Below, one piece after another: positions 18,423 through 27,263 of a stretch of DNA of 55,668 bases. The position numbers and the translations under genes were made by a program. Every line of letters begins with the position of its first letter. The stretch's first letter is position 1. This stretch comes from an uncultured Collinsella sp. (GTDB lineage Bacteria; Actinomycetota; Coriobacteriia; Coriobacteriales; Coriobacteriaceae): positions 1 through 55,668 of the forward strand of contig CAUGNQ010000009.1 in assembly GCA_959600835.1 (NCBI GenBank), read 5' to 3'. Below the pieces are notes generated by a model. The model worked only from the letters and a program-made list of their open reading frames with translations. It did not search any database and was not told where the DNA came from.

Positions 18423-19682
18423 TTAAATACGCTGCTTGGGCTCGGTGACGATGGCTCGGACGATGCGGGGGCGATCGGTGAGGTCGTGGACGATGCGCAC
18501 GTCCGACAGACCCGCTTGACGGCAGAGCTCGGCCGCAGCGTCGAGCGCGCCCTCGTAGAGCTCGCAGGCAAAGAGGCCGCCGGCGCGCAACATGTAGGGC
18601 GCCGCGTTGAGCAGGCGGCGGAAGATATCGAGGCCGTCGGCACCGCCCTCGAGCGCCAGATCGGGCTCAAAGTCCTTGACCTCGTGCGGCAGCGAGCGCA
18701 TGACATCGGTCGGAATGTAAGGCGGGTTGGAGACGAGCACGTCAAAGGTGCCCCACTCGTCGTGGGGAATGGAGCTCACCAGGTTGGTGAGGCTGAAGGC
18801 GACCTCATCGGACGTGAGCCCGAGCGCGTCGCGGTTTTTGGTGGCCAGGTCGATGGCGCGCGGCTCGATATCGGTAGCAGTGCAGGTGACGTGGCCGCGA
18901 CGCTCCCAGGCAAGCGAGAGCGAGATGCAGCCCGTGCCGCAGCCGACCTCGAGAACGCGGGCGATGCAGGGCTCGGCTGGAGCAGATGCGTTGGCCTCGG
19001 CGGCATCTTGCGCGGGAGTCGTCTGTTGGTCGTTGCCCTCAATGGCGATGCCGTATTCGTCGAGCTCGGGCTCGGGGGTTTCCATGGCCTCTGCTTCTGC
19101 CGCCTGCGCGGCGGCTTCCTCGGCCTCGCGATCGGCAAGCTCCTCGGCATAGGCGCGGCTGCCGAGCACGTCGCTACCCAGCGCAGCCTCATCGGCGGCC
19201 GTCAGGTTGGCGGCACGGCGCTCGGCGGTCGCGCGTTCGTCGGCCAGCGCCGCCTCGGCTTTGCGGGCCTGCTCGACCTCATCGTTCCAAGGCAGCTCAA
19301 CACGCTGACGGGCAGCAGCCTCGGGGCTCAGCACCTCGGCATCCAGATAATTGAGGACTTCCTCGACGAGCATCTCGGTCTCGGGGCGCGGAATGAGCAC
19401 ACCGGGGGCGCACGCGACGTCAATCATGCGGAACTGCGTGCCGCCGGTAATGTACTGCAGCGGCTCGCCTTTGGCGCGACGAACGACGGCCGCGTGCATG
19501 GTCTCGAGCTGGGCCGCGTTAAGCGTCTCGTCCATGCGCATATATAGGTCAATGCGCGCCAAACCCGTGGCAGCGCACAGCAGCCACTCGGCAGAAAGAC
19601 GGGGGTGCTCCTCGCCGCGCTCGGCCAGGTACTCCTTGGTCCACTCGAGACAACGCTTGATGGTCCAGATCTCGTTTGCCAT
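18423..19682 (-). CDS. prmC: peptide chain release factor N5-glutamine methyltransferase with large insertion
   Basis: A 419-residue PrmC/HemK, which methylates the GGQ glutamine of release factors RF1 and RF2. The helical N-terminal domain, LIPRPETE (about 97-103), SAM motif I VLEVGCGTG (about 243-251) and the catalytic SNPPYIP are all present. Between LIPRPETE and motif I, where homologues have about 25 residues, lies an extra segment of roughly 115 residues rich in Ala and Glu and probably disordered or helical. The start is the ATG with GGGGAGGG upstream. Its substrate gene prfA lies just downstream on the same strand. Confidence 0.92.
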   Translation of the reverse strand: MANEIWTIKRCLEWTKEYLAERGEEHPRLSAEWLLCAATGLARIDLYMRMDETLNAAQLETMHAAVVRRAKGEPLQYITGGTQFRMIDVACAPGVLIPRPETEMLVEEVLNYLDAEVLSPEAAARQRVELPWNDEVEQARKAEAALADERATAERRAANLTAADEAALGSDVLGSRAYAEELADREAEEAAAQAAEAEAMETPEPELDEYGIAIEGNDQQTTPAQDAAEANASAPAEPCIARVLEVGCGTGCISLSLAWERRGHVTCTATDIEPRAIDLATKNRDALGLTSDEVAFSLTNLVSSIPHDEWGTFDVLVSNPPYIPTDVMRSLPHEVKDFEPDLALEGGADGLDIFRRLLNAAPYMLRAGGLFACELYEGALDAAAELCRQAGLSDVRIVHDLTDRPRIVRAIVTEPKQRI

Positions 19683-20117
19683 GGGGCCCTCCCCTCTTAA
19701 GCGCCGGGCGGCGCGCGAATGTCGGAGCAGATTGTAAGCGAGACCAGCGCTTGGCAAGGGACGATTGAAGGCGATTATCGAGAATCAGCCCAGATTTTTG
19801 CTTGGAGCCCACCTGAAGTGTTCATTCGTCGACGTCTAAATCTGCATCCGTCAAGCTTTTGGCAAGGTTGCCCCAAAACTGACCAATATCTAACCAAACG
19901 CTTGCCACATCGCTTGACGCGCGACGCGTCAAAAATCGCCCCGCGATTTCTTGGACGTTTTTTCGAGCAATATTTTCAATTGCAGATGCATGCCGTTAAT
20001 TACTTTAAGCAGGTAAGCAGCTCAAAGGCCATCAAAACCGATTGAATAACATCTCAAAGCAATGTCCCCAATGACTCCCTACGGATCATTTGACAACCAA
20101 GGAAACGCCGATGTTTT
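19683..20117. other. 435-base gap without a recognised gene
   Basis: No family-like coding sequence is seen. A perfect 8-bp-arm palindrome TTGACGCG-CGA-CGCGTCAA lies at 19914-19932. An open frame of about 108 codons on the plus strand has no ribosome site or recognisable domain. The region is less GC-rich than its neighbours and probably carries the prmC promoter. Confidence 0.4.
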
Positions 20118-20271
20118 GGCAATGCCAGCGAGCGACGTCCAGAGCGAACAAGTTGGCATGAAAAAGGCAAGGCATAGACCTTCTGGTCATGCCTTGCCTT
20201 TTGAATGACAAATTGTCGCTCTGGGCGGCGCGCAGCGTCGGCTGGTCCGCCGTTCGGTAGAACGGCGGAAC
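20118..20271 (-). repeat. ~150-bp multi-hairpin intergenic repeat, copy 2
   Basis: Same family as 4508-4660, with the blocks GCCAGCGAGCGACGTCC, the AAAGGCAAGGCAT hairpin, GACAAATTGTCGCTCTGG and the terminal TCCGCCGTTC/GAACGGCGGA hairpin. It starts directly after the prfA stop codon, in the same orientation to its gene as copy 1. Confidence 0.85.
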
Positions 20272-21339
20272 TTAGACTGCCTGTGCCAGCTTCTCGGCGC
20301 GCTCGGCGGCGGCGAGTGCCTCGATCACGGTGCCGAGTTGGTCGCCCAGAAGGACGCCGTTGTAGGTGGAGTTGAAGCCGATACGGTGATCGGTCACGCG
20401 GTCCTGGGGCTGGTTGTAGGTACGGATCTTCTCGGAACGGTTGCCGTGGCCGATCTGGCTCTGGCGCTCGGCACCGAGCTCTGCCTGCTGCTTCTCGAGC
20501 TCCATCTCGTACAGACGAGCGCGCAGCATCTGCATGCAGACCTCGCGGTTCTGGATCTGGGAACGCTGCTCCTGCGACTGCACCACGGTGTTGGTGGGCA
20601 GGTGGGTGATGCGCACGGCGGAGTAGGTGGTGTTAACGCACTGACCGCCAGGGCCGGAGGCGCAGTAGGTATCGATGCGCAGGTCGGACTGGTTGATCTG
20701 AACGTCGATCTCCTCGGCCTCGGGAAGCACGGCGACGGTTGCCGTGGAGGTCTGGATGCGACCCTGGGACTCGGTCTTGGGGACGCGCTGGACACGGTGC
20801 ACGCCGGACTCGAACTTCATGACGGAGTAGACGCGGTCGCCCTCGACCTTGAACTCGATGGACTTAAAGCCACCGGCCTCGCTGGGGCTGGAGTCGAGCA
20901 CGGTGGTCTTCCAGCCGCGCGACTCGCAGAAGCGCTGATACATCTTGTACAGGTCGCCGGCAAAGATGGCCGCCTCGTCGCCACCGGCGGCGGAGCGGAT
21001 CTCGACGATGGTGTTCTTGTCGTCGTTGGGGTCGCTCGGGATGAGCATGTACTTGATGTCTTCCTCGAGCTGGGGAAGCTTGGCCTCGTTTTCGGAGATG
21101 TCCATCTGGAGCATCTCCTTCTCATCGGCATCGGTGGTATCGTGGAGCATCTCCTTGGCGGCCTCGATGTCATCGAGCGCGCCGATGTACTCACGCGAAG
21201 CGGCGATGAGGTCGGACTGGTGCGCGTACTCCTTGTTGAGACGCGTGAACTCCTTGATATCAGAGGCGACGGCCGGGTCGGAGAGCTTCTTCTCGAGCTC
21301 CTCGTAGGCCTTGATAATCTTTTCGAGCTTGTCGCGCAT
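20272..21339 (-). CDS. prfA: peptide chain release factor 1
   Basis: A 355-residue class I release factor that reads UAA and UAG. The GGQ loop is SGPGGQCVN and the codon-recognition region lies in VPKTESQGRIQTST. It has the RF1 pattern rather than RF2, and no programmed frameshift. The glutamine of GGQ is the target of PrmC, encoded upstream. GGAG precedes the ATG. Confidence 0.96.
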   Translation of the reverse strand: MRDKLEKIIKAYEELEKKLSDPAVASDIKEFTRLNKEYAHQSDLIAASREYIGALDDIEAAKEMLHDTTDADEKEMLQMDISENEAKLPQLEEDIKYMLIPSDPNDDKNTIVEIRSAAGGDEAAIFAGDLYKMYQRFCESRGWKTTVLDSSPSEAGGFKSIEFKVEGDRVYSVMKFESGVHRVQRVPKTESQGRIQTSTATVAVLPEAEEIDVQINQSDLRIDTYCASGPGGQCVNTTYSAVRITHLPTNTVVQSQEQRSQIQNREVCMQMLRARLYEMELEKQQAELGAERQSQIGHGNRSEKIRTYNQPQDRVTDHRIGFNSTYNGVLLGDQLGTVIEALAAAERAEKLAQAV

Positions 21340-21553
21340 GGCGGGACTCCTTTATATGCGTGAAGGTGAAAATCGGCAGAGTTGATGGGGCGCGCGGCGC
21401 CACTACGGGGGTAAGCCCGGCTAGAACATGTCGATCTTCAGATACATGCGCATCCCTTCGCGTATGGGGTACATAGTTGCGGTCTAACCCATACATGATA
21501 GCGTGCGCAGGCAAACCTGCATATAACCCGCACGGAATGATTGGACGCAGCCA

Positions 21554-21597
21554 TTGGGGACGTTCCTTAACGACTAGTCGTTTGAGAACGTCCCCAA
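21554..21597. repeat. nested perfect inverted repeat
   Basis: Outer 12-bp arms TTGGGGACGTTC/GAACGTCCCCAA enclose an inner 12-bp palindrome ACGACTAGTCGT. It lies upstream of prfA and downstream of the M20 peptidase gene. It could fold as a cruciform or a two-step RNA hairpin. Confidence 0.75.
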
Positions 21598-21603
21598 CGG
21601 CTA

Positions 21604-21627
21604 ACAAAGGGACTGTCGCTTTATCAC
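21604..21627. repeat. degenerate copy of the CDS-end palindrome family
   Basis: ACAAAGGGACTGTCGCTTTATCACA matches the 31-bp palindrome seen intact at 28338-28368 and 51923-51953, with several arm mismatches. It ends four bases before the M20 peptidase stop codon. Confidence 0.55.
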
Positions 21628-21630
21628 ATT

Positions 21631-23046
21631 CTAGAGCGTTTGGAGTAGAGCGACGAGGAAGCGGATGCCCTGGAGGTAGGCACGGCGGGTGATGCGCTCG
21701 TTGGTGCCGTGGACGCCGCGATCACACTCGTCGTCATCAACCACAAAGGCCGAGAAGCGAATGCACTCAGGGCAAATACGCTGGTAGTTGGCAGCGTCGG
21801 TCGCACCGATCACGGTCGAGGGCACAATTGCCACCGGCTCGAATAATCCGTTTTCCTCCGTCCCCAAAGGCTCACGGAAATAGTGGGCGGCGATGGCACG
21901 GACGGCCTCGAGCCCCGGCCCGCCGACACGCGGAGACGGCGAAGGCTCGGAGCTGCCGGGGCCGAGTTCGACCTCCACGCGCCCGGCAAGGCCCGCCGCG
22001 GCAACGGCCTCGCGGCAGCGAGTAGCGACATCGGCCACGCCCGTGCCCTCGAGCATGCGGAAGTTGATATTGGCCCACATGTCCTGTGGCATCACGTTGG
22101 CACCGGTGCTGCCGCCCTCGATCTGCGTGGGCGCGCAGGTAGTCGTCACCAGCGGATAGAGCTTTTTGCTGGCGAGGCAATCACGGACAATGGCGTCCCC
22201 GTTGGCGGCAATTTCATCGGCCGTGTAGAGCCCCAACTCGACGAGTTGGGCGGCAAGCAAGTCGGTCACGCGCGTCGGCCACTCGATATCGCAGATTGCG
22301 GTGATGGCACGGCTGAGCACCTCAAGCGACGTGCCGCCGTAGGGGTTGGAAGAATGTCCACCCGCGCTCTTTGTCTTGAGCACAATGTCGGCATAACCTT
22401 TCTCAGCCAGGTCGGCGTGCATGAGCCAACCCTCGCCCGCGCTGTACTCGGCAGCCGGAACGATGCGGTAGTCGCCCTCGTCGATCAGGTACTCAAGCTC
22501 AATGCCGCGCCCCTTGAGCGCACGGCCGATGGCGCCTGCTCCGTACTGCGTCGTCTCCTCGTCCTGGCCAAAGGCCAGGAGCAGCGTGCGCTCGTGCTGC
22601 CAACCGTGCGCCAGCGCATACTCGACAGCCTCGAGAATGCCTGCGACCTGGTCTTTCATGTCGATCGCGCCGCGGCCCCAGATGTAGGTGTCGTCCACGC
22701 GCCCGCTAAAGGGGGCGTGCGTCCAGTCGGTCTCAGTACCCGGCACCACGGGAACCACATCCATGTGGCCCATGAGCATAACGGGCTTAAGGGCCGGATC
22801 GCTGCCGGCAAGCGTCACCAGCAGTGAATGGTCGATAAGCTCGACCTCGCCCGCCGCAAACACGCGCGGCCAGGCCTGCTGCATATAGGCGCGCAGGTCA
22901 TCGAAGGGCTGCCAGTCCACCGCCTCGGCATCCATGCTCGAGACGGTCGGAAACGACAGCACGCGGCCCAAGCGCTCGCACGCGCCGGCCTCGTCTATAT
23001 CGGCAAAATCGTCCTCATGCGCAAAGAAGCGCCAAACCTCGGCCAT
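21631..23046 (-). CDS. M20-family metallopeptidase (Gly-Xaa carboxypeptidase/PM20D1-like)
   Basis: A 471-residue di-zinc M20 peptidase. GHMDVVPV supplies the first metal ligand, WGRGAIDMKDQ the bridging aspartate, QDEETTQYGAGA the catalytic glutamate pair, and SAGGHSSNPYGG the dimerisation-domain histidine. The pattern is closest in memory to the CPS1/PM20D1 group that cleaves dipeptides or N-acyl amino acids. AAAGGA precedes the ATG. No signal peptide is present, so it is cytosolic. It lies next to a polar amino acid importer, which suits peptide or amino acid scavenging; the exact substrate is unknown. Confidence 0.87.
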   Translation of the reverse strand: MAEVWRFFAHEDDFADIDEAGACERLGRVLSFPTVSSMDAEAVDWQPFDDLRAYMQQAWPRVFAAGEVELIDHSLLVTLAGSDPALKPVMLMGHMDVVPVVPGTETDWTHAPFSGRVDDTYIWGRGAIDMKDQVAGILEAVEYALAHGWQHERTLLLAFGQDEETTQYGAGAIGRALKGRGIELEYLIDEGDYRIVPAAEYSAGEGWLMHADLAEKGYADIVLKTKSAGGHSSNPYGGTSLEVLSRAITAICDIEWPTRVTDLLAAQLVELGLYTADEIAANGDAIVRDCLASKKLYPLVTTTCAPTQIEGGSTGANVMPQDMWANINFRMLEGTGVADVATRCREAVAAAGLAGRVEVELGPGSSEPSPSPRVGGPGLEAVRAIAAHYFREPLGTEENGLFEPVAIVPSTVIGATDAANYQRICPECIRFSAFVVDDDECDRGVHGTNERITRRAYLQGIRFLVALLQTL

Positions 23047-23118
23047 GACATCCTTTCGATTGTGATGACGAGGGCCGCCCCACCGGAGCGGCCCTGTCGC
23101 ATAAGCGTTTGCGGTCGG

Positions 23119-23904
23119 TTATTTGTCCTCGAGATAACGCGAGAGGAACTCGCGGGTGCGCTGGTGTTTGGGGTTGCCAAAGAGCTCGGCCGGCGCGGCG
23201 TCCTCGAGCACCACGCCCTTGTCCATAAAGACCACGCGGTCGGACACGGTTCGGGCAAAGGCCATCTCGTGCGTGACGACGACCATGGTCATGCCGTCGG
23301 CCGCGAGCTTGCGCATGACCTCGAGCACCTCGCCCACGATCTCGGGGTCGAGTGCCGAAGTCGGCTCGTCGAACAGCATGATCTGCGGACTCATGCACAG
23401 GGCGCGGGCGATGGCCACGCGCTGCTTTTGGCCACCGGACAGGCGACCCACGGCGGCGTGCGCGAACTTTTCGAGCCCCACGCTCGTCAGATGCTCCATT
23501 GCGACCTTCTCGGCCTCGGCCTTGCGCATCTTTTTGAGCGTGACGGGCGCGAGCGTGCAGTTGTCGAGCACATCCATGTTGTTGAACAGGTTAAAGCCCT
23601 GGAACACCATGCCGATGTCCTCACGGAGTTTATTGATATTGCAGCGCTCGGCCGTAAGGTCCTGGCCGTGGAACCAGATGTGGCCCGCGTCCGGGGTCTC
23701 GAGCAGGTTGAGGCAGCGCAGGAAGGTCGACTTGCCCGAGCCCGAGGCGCCGATAATGGTGACGACCTCGCCGGGGTTAACGGACAGGTCGATGCCCCTG
23801 AGCACCTCGAGCGAACCGAAGCTCTTGCGCAGGCCCTCGACGCGGATGAGCGGCTCTTTAGTTTGTGCGGCGGCCACAGCGCCGGTGGTAGTGGTATCTG
23901 CCAT
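23119..23904 (-). CDS. polar amino acid ABC transporter, ATP-binding protein
   Basis: A 261-residue ABC ATPase of the GlnQ/HisP group. Walker A is GASGSGKST, the signature RLSGGQKQR, Walker B IMLFDEPTSALDP, and the switch histidine VVVTHEM. The ATG at 23904 has AGGAGA upstream; a 25-residue in-frame extension runs into the permease gene and is unlikely. It energises the importer formed with the two genes upstream. Confidence 0.95.
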   Translation of the reverse strand: MADTTTTGAVAAAQTKEPLIRVEGLRKSFGSLEVLRGIDLSVNPGEVVTIIGASGSGKSTFLRCLNLLETPDAGHIWFHGQDLTAERCNINKLREDIGMVFQGFNLFNNMDVLDNCTLAPVTLKKMRKAEAEKVAMEHLTSVGLEKFAHAAVGRLSGGQKQRVAIARALCMSPQIMLFDEPTSALDPEIVGEVLEVMRKLAADGMTMVVVTHEMAFARTVSDRVVFMDKGVVLEDAAPAELFGNPKHQRTREFLSRYLEDK

Positions 23905-23926
23905 GATGATTCTCCTCGTCTTGCGC

Positions 23927-25075
23927 CTAGTTGGAGCTGGGCAGCGTTGCCGGGGCCTCGGCGCCGAGCTTTTTGCCAAAGGCCTCGAGCAGGCGGCTCG
24001 CCACGAGCGTCAGGATCAGGTAAACCACGAGCGCCACGCAGTAGACCTCCATCTGGCGGTAGTACACGCCGGCGACAGTGGTGGTGGCGTACATGAGGTC
24101 AAACACGCCAATGACCGAGAGCACCGACGAGTCCTTGATGTTGATGATGAGCTCGTTGGTGAGTGCGGGGATCGCGTTTTTAATACCCTGGGGGAACACG
24201 ACCTTGCGCATGGCCTGCCACTGCGACAGACCCAGCGAGCGCGCCGCCTCGGCTTGACCGGGGTCGATGGACTCGATGCCGCCACGCAAAACTTCCATCA
24301 TGTAGGCGGTGGAGTTGAGCGAGATGGTGACGAGGCCAGCGGTGAAGGTACTCCAGATCTGGTTGGCCTGGGCGGTCTCGAAGCCCATGCCGCGCAAAAC
24401 GGTGAAGCCCGCGTAATAGATGAGCAGGCCCTGGACCATCATGGGCGTGCCGCGCACGATGGTGGAGTAGATGGTCGCAAAGCCGCGGCCGATGCTCTTG
24501 AAGAAGCGCGTGAGATCGTTGTCCACACGGTCGAAGGTCTGAATGCGCAGGAACACAAAGAGCAGCGCCAGGAAGAATGCGATGACGGTGCCGAAGGTGG
24601 CAAGCGCGATGGTGATCTCGATACCGCGGATAAAGAAGTCCCCGCTCTTGTAGGTCATGTAGACCAGGCTCGACAAAAAGTCGCTGGGGTTGGAGTCCGA
24701 GACAATGCTCACCTGCACCAGGTCGATAAACGACATGACGCAACGGTCGATAAAGAAGATCACCGCAATAGCAACAACGACATAGCTGCCCAGGCGCGCG
24801 CCGCGACGGAAGCGCTCGGAAGCAAACGGCGACATTTCGCGATAGTCGTTCCAGTGCATGAGCTTGGTGACGAGCGCCGCCGCCGACACGACGAGCCAGG
24901 CCCAAAGAATCGCCCAGAGGCAGTCTTGGAACACGCCCGTAGGCGCCAAGAAGCTCAGCGGCGTGGGGTTGCGTTGGCTAAATGCCAGGCCGAGCGCCGC
25001 GATAACGCTCGTGCCCAGGTACACATAACGGTGGTCGGCCTTGACAAAGGAGGCCAGGCGATTGATGGCTTTCAT
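23927..25075 (-). CDS. polar amino acid ABC transporter, permease
   Basis: A 382-residue permease of the HisMQ/GlnP family. The C-terminal part (about residues 150-370) is the usual transmembrane domain with the EAA loop EAARSLGLSQWQAMRKVVFPQG, which contacts the ATPase. An N-terminal extension of about 140 residues adds roughly three more membrane helices not found in the minimal family. It lies 22 bases upstream of the ATPase gene and ten after the binding-protein gene. Confidence 0.9.
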   Translation of the reverse strand: MKAINRLASFVKADHRYVYLGTSVIAALGLAFSQRNPTPLSFLAPTGVFQDCLWAILWAWLVVSAAALVTKLMHWNDYREMSPFASERFRRGARLGSYVVVAIAVIFFIDRCVMSFIDLVQVSIVSDSNPSDFLSSLVYMTYKSGDFFIRGIEITIALATFGTVIAFFLALLFVFLRIQTFDRVDNDLTRFFKSIGRGFATIYSTIVRGTPMMVQGLLIYYAGFTVLRGMGFETAQANQIWSTFTAGLVTISLNSTAYMMEVLRGGIESIDPGQAEAARSLGLSQWQAMRKVVFPQGIKNAIPALTNELIINIKDSSVLSVIGVFDLMYATTTVAGVYYRQMEVYCVALVVYLILTLVASRLLEAFGKKLGAEAPATLPSSN

Positions 25076-25084
25076 GCTGCCTCC

Positions 25085-26011
25085 CTATGCCGGCTGACGA
25101 TCGAGGCACGCGTCCCACATTTGGTCGCGTTCCTCTTGGCTAATGCCCTTGAGCGTCTTATCGATGAGCTTAAGCAGTCTGTCCGAGCCCTTGCGGCAGC
25201 CGACGTTTGCTGCGACCTCCTGCTTAAAGCCCTCGCCCTCGGCAAAATGGATGGGGACGATACCGGGATTTTGGGCCATATAGCCCTTCTCGTTTTCGGT
25301 GTTGTAGGTCACGGCGTCGCACGTGCCCTGCAGCAGATTCGAAAACACCGTGGGGACGGAGTCGACCGGGTTTTTGTGCACAACGCCCGGGATCTCGTCA
25401 ATGACAGTGTCGAGCATGGTGTCCTTTTGGCCGAGCACCGTGGCGCCGCTAAAGTCGCTGAGCTTGGTCGCGTTTTGGTAGGGCGAGCCCTCTTTTACGA
25501 ACAGGCCAAAGTAGCCAATGAAGTACGGGTCGGAAAAGCCGACGGACTCCTCGCGCTCGGGCGTGGCGCTCATGCCGGCAATGATGAGGTCGATCTGGCC
25601 GTTGTTGAGCGAATCGATAAGGCCCGAGAAGCTCTGCTTGACGGCAACAGGCTCGCCGCCGAGGGCCTTGCAGACGATCTTGGCGATCTGCACGTCGTAG
25701 CCATCGGCATAGGCTCCCTGCACGTTGTCGATGGGAATGGTGAACTCGCTGGCCTCGGAAACCTGCCAGTTGTACGGGGCGTAGGCCGCCTCCATGCCAA
25801 TGCGGATCTTATCCTTGCCGATAACGGAATCGGACAGGTCATCGCGACCGCCGCCCGTCGTGGGCTGGACCACCTTGAGTGTGGACGGACGCTGGCAGCC
25901 GGCAAGCGCGCCGGCGGCGACGGAAGCACTCGCAGCGAGAGCGCTACCCAAAAAGATGCGACGGCTGCACACCAGCTGTGGATGCGCGTCGCGTTGATGG
26001 GGAGAATGCAT
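25085..26011 (-). CDS. polar amino acid ABC transporter, substrate-binding lipoprotein
   Basis: A 308-residue extracellular solute-binding protein (family 3). The N-terminus has a twin-arginine pattern SRRIFLG (R17-R18) and a lipobox LAGC ending at C39, which suggests Tat export followed by lipid anchoring. The mature part has the two lobes typical of the family (IRIGMEAAYAPYNW, then FDLIIAGMSATPEREE-type hinge sequence). GGAAGG precedes the ATG. The ligand cannot be assigned; neighbours suggest an amino acid. Confidence 0.9.
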   Translation of the reverse strand: MHSPHQRDAHPQLVCSRRIFLGSALAASASVAAGALAGCQRPSTLKVVQPTTGGGRDDLSDSVIGKDKIRIGMEAAYAPYNWQVSEASEFTIPIDNVQGAYADGYDVQIAKIVCKALGGEPVAVKQSFSGLIDSLNNGQIDLIIAGMSATPEREESVGFSDPYFIGYFGLFVKEGSPYQNATKLSDFSGATVLGQKDTMLDTVIDEIPGVVHKNPVDSVPTVFSNLLQGTCDAVTYNTENEKGYMAQNPGIVPIHFAEGEGFKQEVAANVGCRKGSDRLLKLIDKTLKGISQEERDQMWDACLDRQPA

Positions 26012-26135
26012 AATCTGCCTTCCCTGTTGAATCGTATGCTGACGACTTAACAGGATATACGCCAGCGACCAGCAGCGCAGCACAAGCTCGAAAAATTAAT
26101 AGACACACGGTAGTCATTGGGAACGTCGATGTTTT

Positions 26136-26288
26136 GGCAATGCCAGCGAGCGCCGCCCAGAGCGACAATTTGCCATTCAAAAGGCAAGGCATAGACCTTC
26201 TGGTCATGCCGTGCCTTTTGAATGGCAAATTGTCGCTCTGGGTGGCGCGCAGCGTCGACCGGCCCGCCGTTCGTCAGAACGGCGGAAC
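26136..26288 (-). repeat. ~150-bp multi-hairpin intergenic repeat, copy 3 (best hairpin)
   Basis: Here the central hairpin is almost perfect: arms of about 40 bases at 26156-26195 and 26202-26242, for example CCCAGAGCGACAATTTGCCA against TGGCAAATTGTCGCTCTGGG. A terminal GTTC/GAAC-closed CCGCC/GGCGG hairpin abuts the end of the epimerase gene. The loop is ACCTTCTGGT as in copies 1 and 2. Confidence 0.88.
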
Positions 26289-26290
26289 CT

Positions 26291-27184
26291 CTAGAGCAAG
26301 GTGACGCTAAAGCTGCGGACGTCTGTCTCGCCCGGCGCCAGCGCAATGGTGTTGACCTTGTGCTCAAAGACGTCGTCCTCGGTGTCCATGGTGGTGTGGC
26401 CGGTCCAAGGCTCAAGCGCCACAAACGGGGCGTCGTTGGCGGCAGACCACACGCCAATGTACTTAAAGCCCTCAAAGTCGATCTTGACGCCGTGGCCCGA
26501 CTTGCGACCGCGCAGCGTGAGCGTGGAGCCCGGGGTATCGGTGAACATGATGGCGTCGTTATCGAAGCTACGGTGCGTGATGGGCAGCACGTCAGAGTTA
26601 TCGGGGGCCTTGTAGCTACCCTCAAACGTCATGAGGCCATCGGGCGTGATGATGGGGGCCTCGTTGGTCCAAGCCTCGGTAAACGCCAGCTCGTAATCCT
26701 CGAATGCCTCGTCCTCGGCACCGGGGGCGGGCACGTTAAATGCAGGGTGGCCGCCCACCGAGAACGGCAGGTCCACGTCGCCGGTGTTCATAACGGCAAA
26801 GGTCTGCGTGAGCGTGGCGTCGCCGGTTAGGGCATAGGTCATGCTGAGCTTAAAGTGGAAGGGGAAAGCCTTGAGCGACTCGGGCGTGTCGGTGATCTCG
26901 TAGGTGACGGACGAGCCGTCCTCGGAGACCTCGACCAGCTTGTGCTCGACGATGCGCGCGAGTCCGTGGCGCGGCATCTCGCAGGTACCGGCCGCAGACG
27001 TCGCAGTGTTGTTGCGCAGCGAGCCCACGATGGGGAACAGAATGGGCGCGTGCTTGCCCCAAAAGGCCGGGTCGCCCTGCCACAGATACTCGTTGCCGTT
27101 GAGGGCAAGGCTCGTGAGCTGGGCACCCATGGAATCGATGGCCGCGGTGAGGCCGCCGCGCTTGATGGTAGTGACGGTGGACAT
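26291..27184 (-). CDS. aldose 1-epimerase family protein (LacX-like)
   Basis: A 297-residue galactose-mutarotase-fold protein. SMGAQLTSLALNGNEYLWQGD, GKHAPILFPIVGSL and the histidine in GGHPAFNVP are typical of the LacX/YeaD-like branch. Such proteins interconvert anomers of hexoses or hexose phosphates. The ATG at 27184 has GGAGGA upstream. It has no sugar operon around it, so its substrate is unknown. Confidence 0.85.
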   Translation of the reverse strand: MSTVTTIKRGGLTAAIDSMGAQLTSLALNGNEYLWQGDPAFWGKHAPILFPIVGSLRNNTATSAAGTCEMPRHGLARIVEHKLVEVSEDGSSVTYEITDTPESLKAFPFHFKLSMTYALTGDATLTQTFAVMNTGDVDLPFSVGGHPAFNVPAPGAEDEAFEDYELAFTEAWTNEAPIITPDGLMTFEGSYKAPDNSDVLPITHRSFDNDAIMFTDTPGSTLTLRGRKSGHGVKIDFEGFKYIGVWSAANDAPFVALEPWTGHTTMDTEDDVFEHKVNTIALAPGETDVRSFSVTLL

Positions 27185-27263
27185 GCTACTTCCTCCAAAA
27201 ATAAACAACAGTATCGAGGGCTATTGTCCCACTCTTGGCGGCGGGGTTGAGCGTCAGGCGCAG

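Noticed and set aside
19719..20045. A 108-codon plus-strand open frame in the prmC-prfA gap
   Set aside because: No Shine-Dalgarno, no recognisable domain, and it runs into the prmC promoter region; more likely non-coding.
23156..26050. A plus-strand open frame of about 960 codons across the amino acid ABC importer genes
   Set aside because: Shadow of the reverse-strand codons; low-complexity composition and no family similarity.
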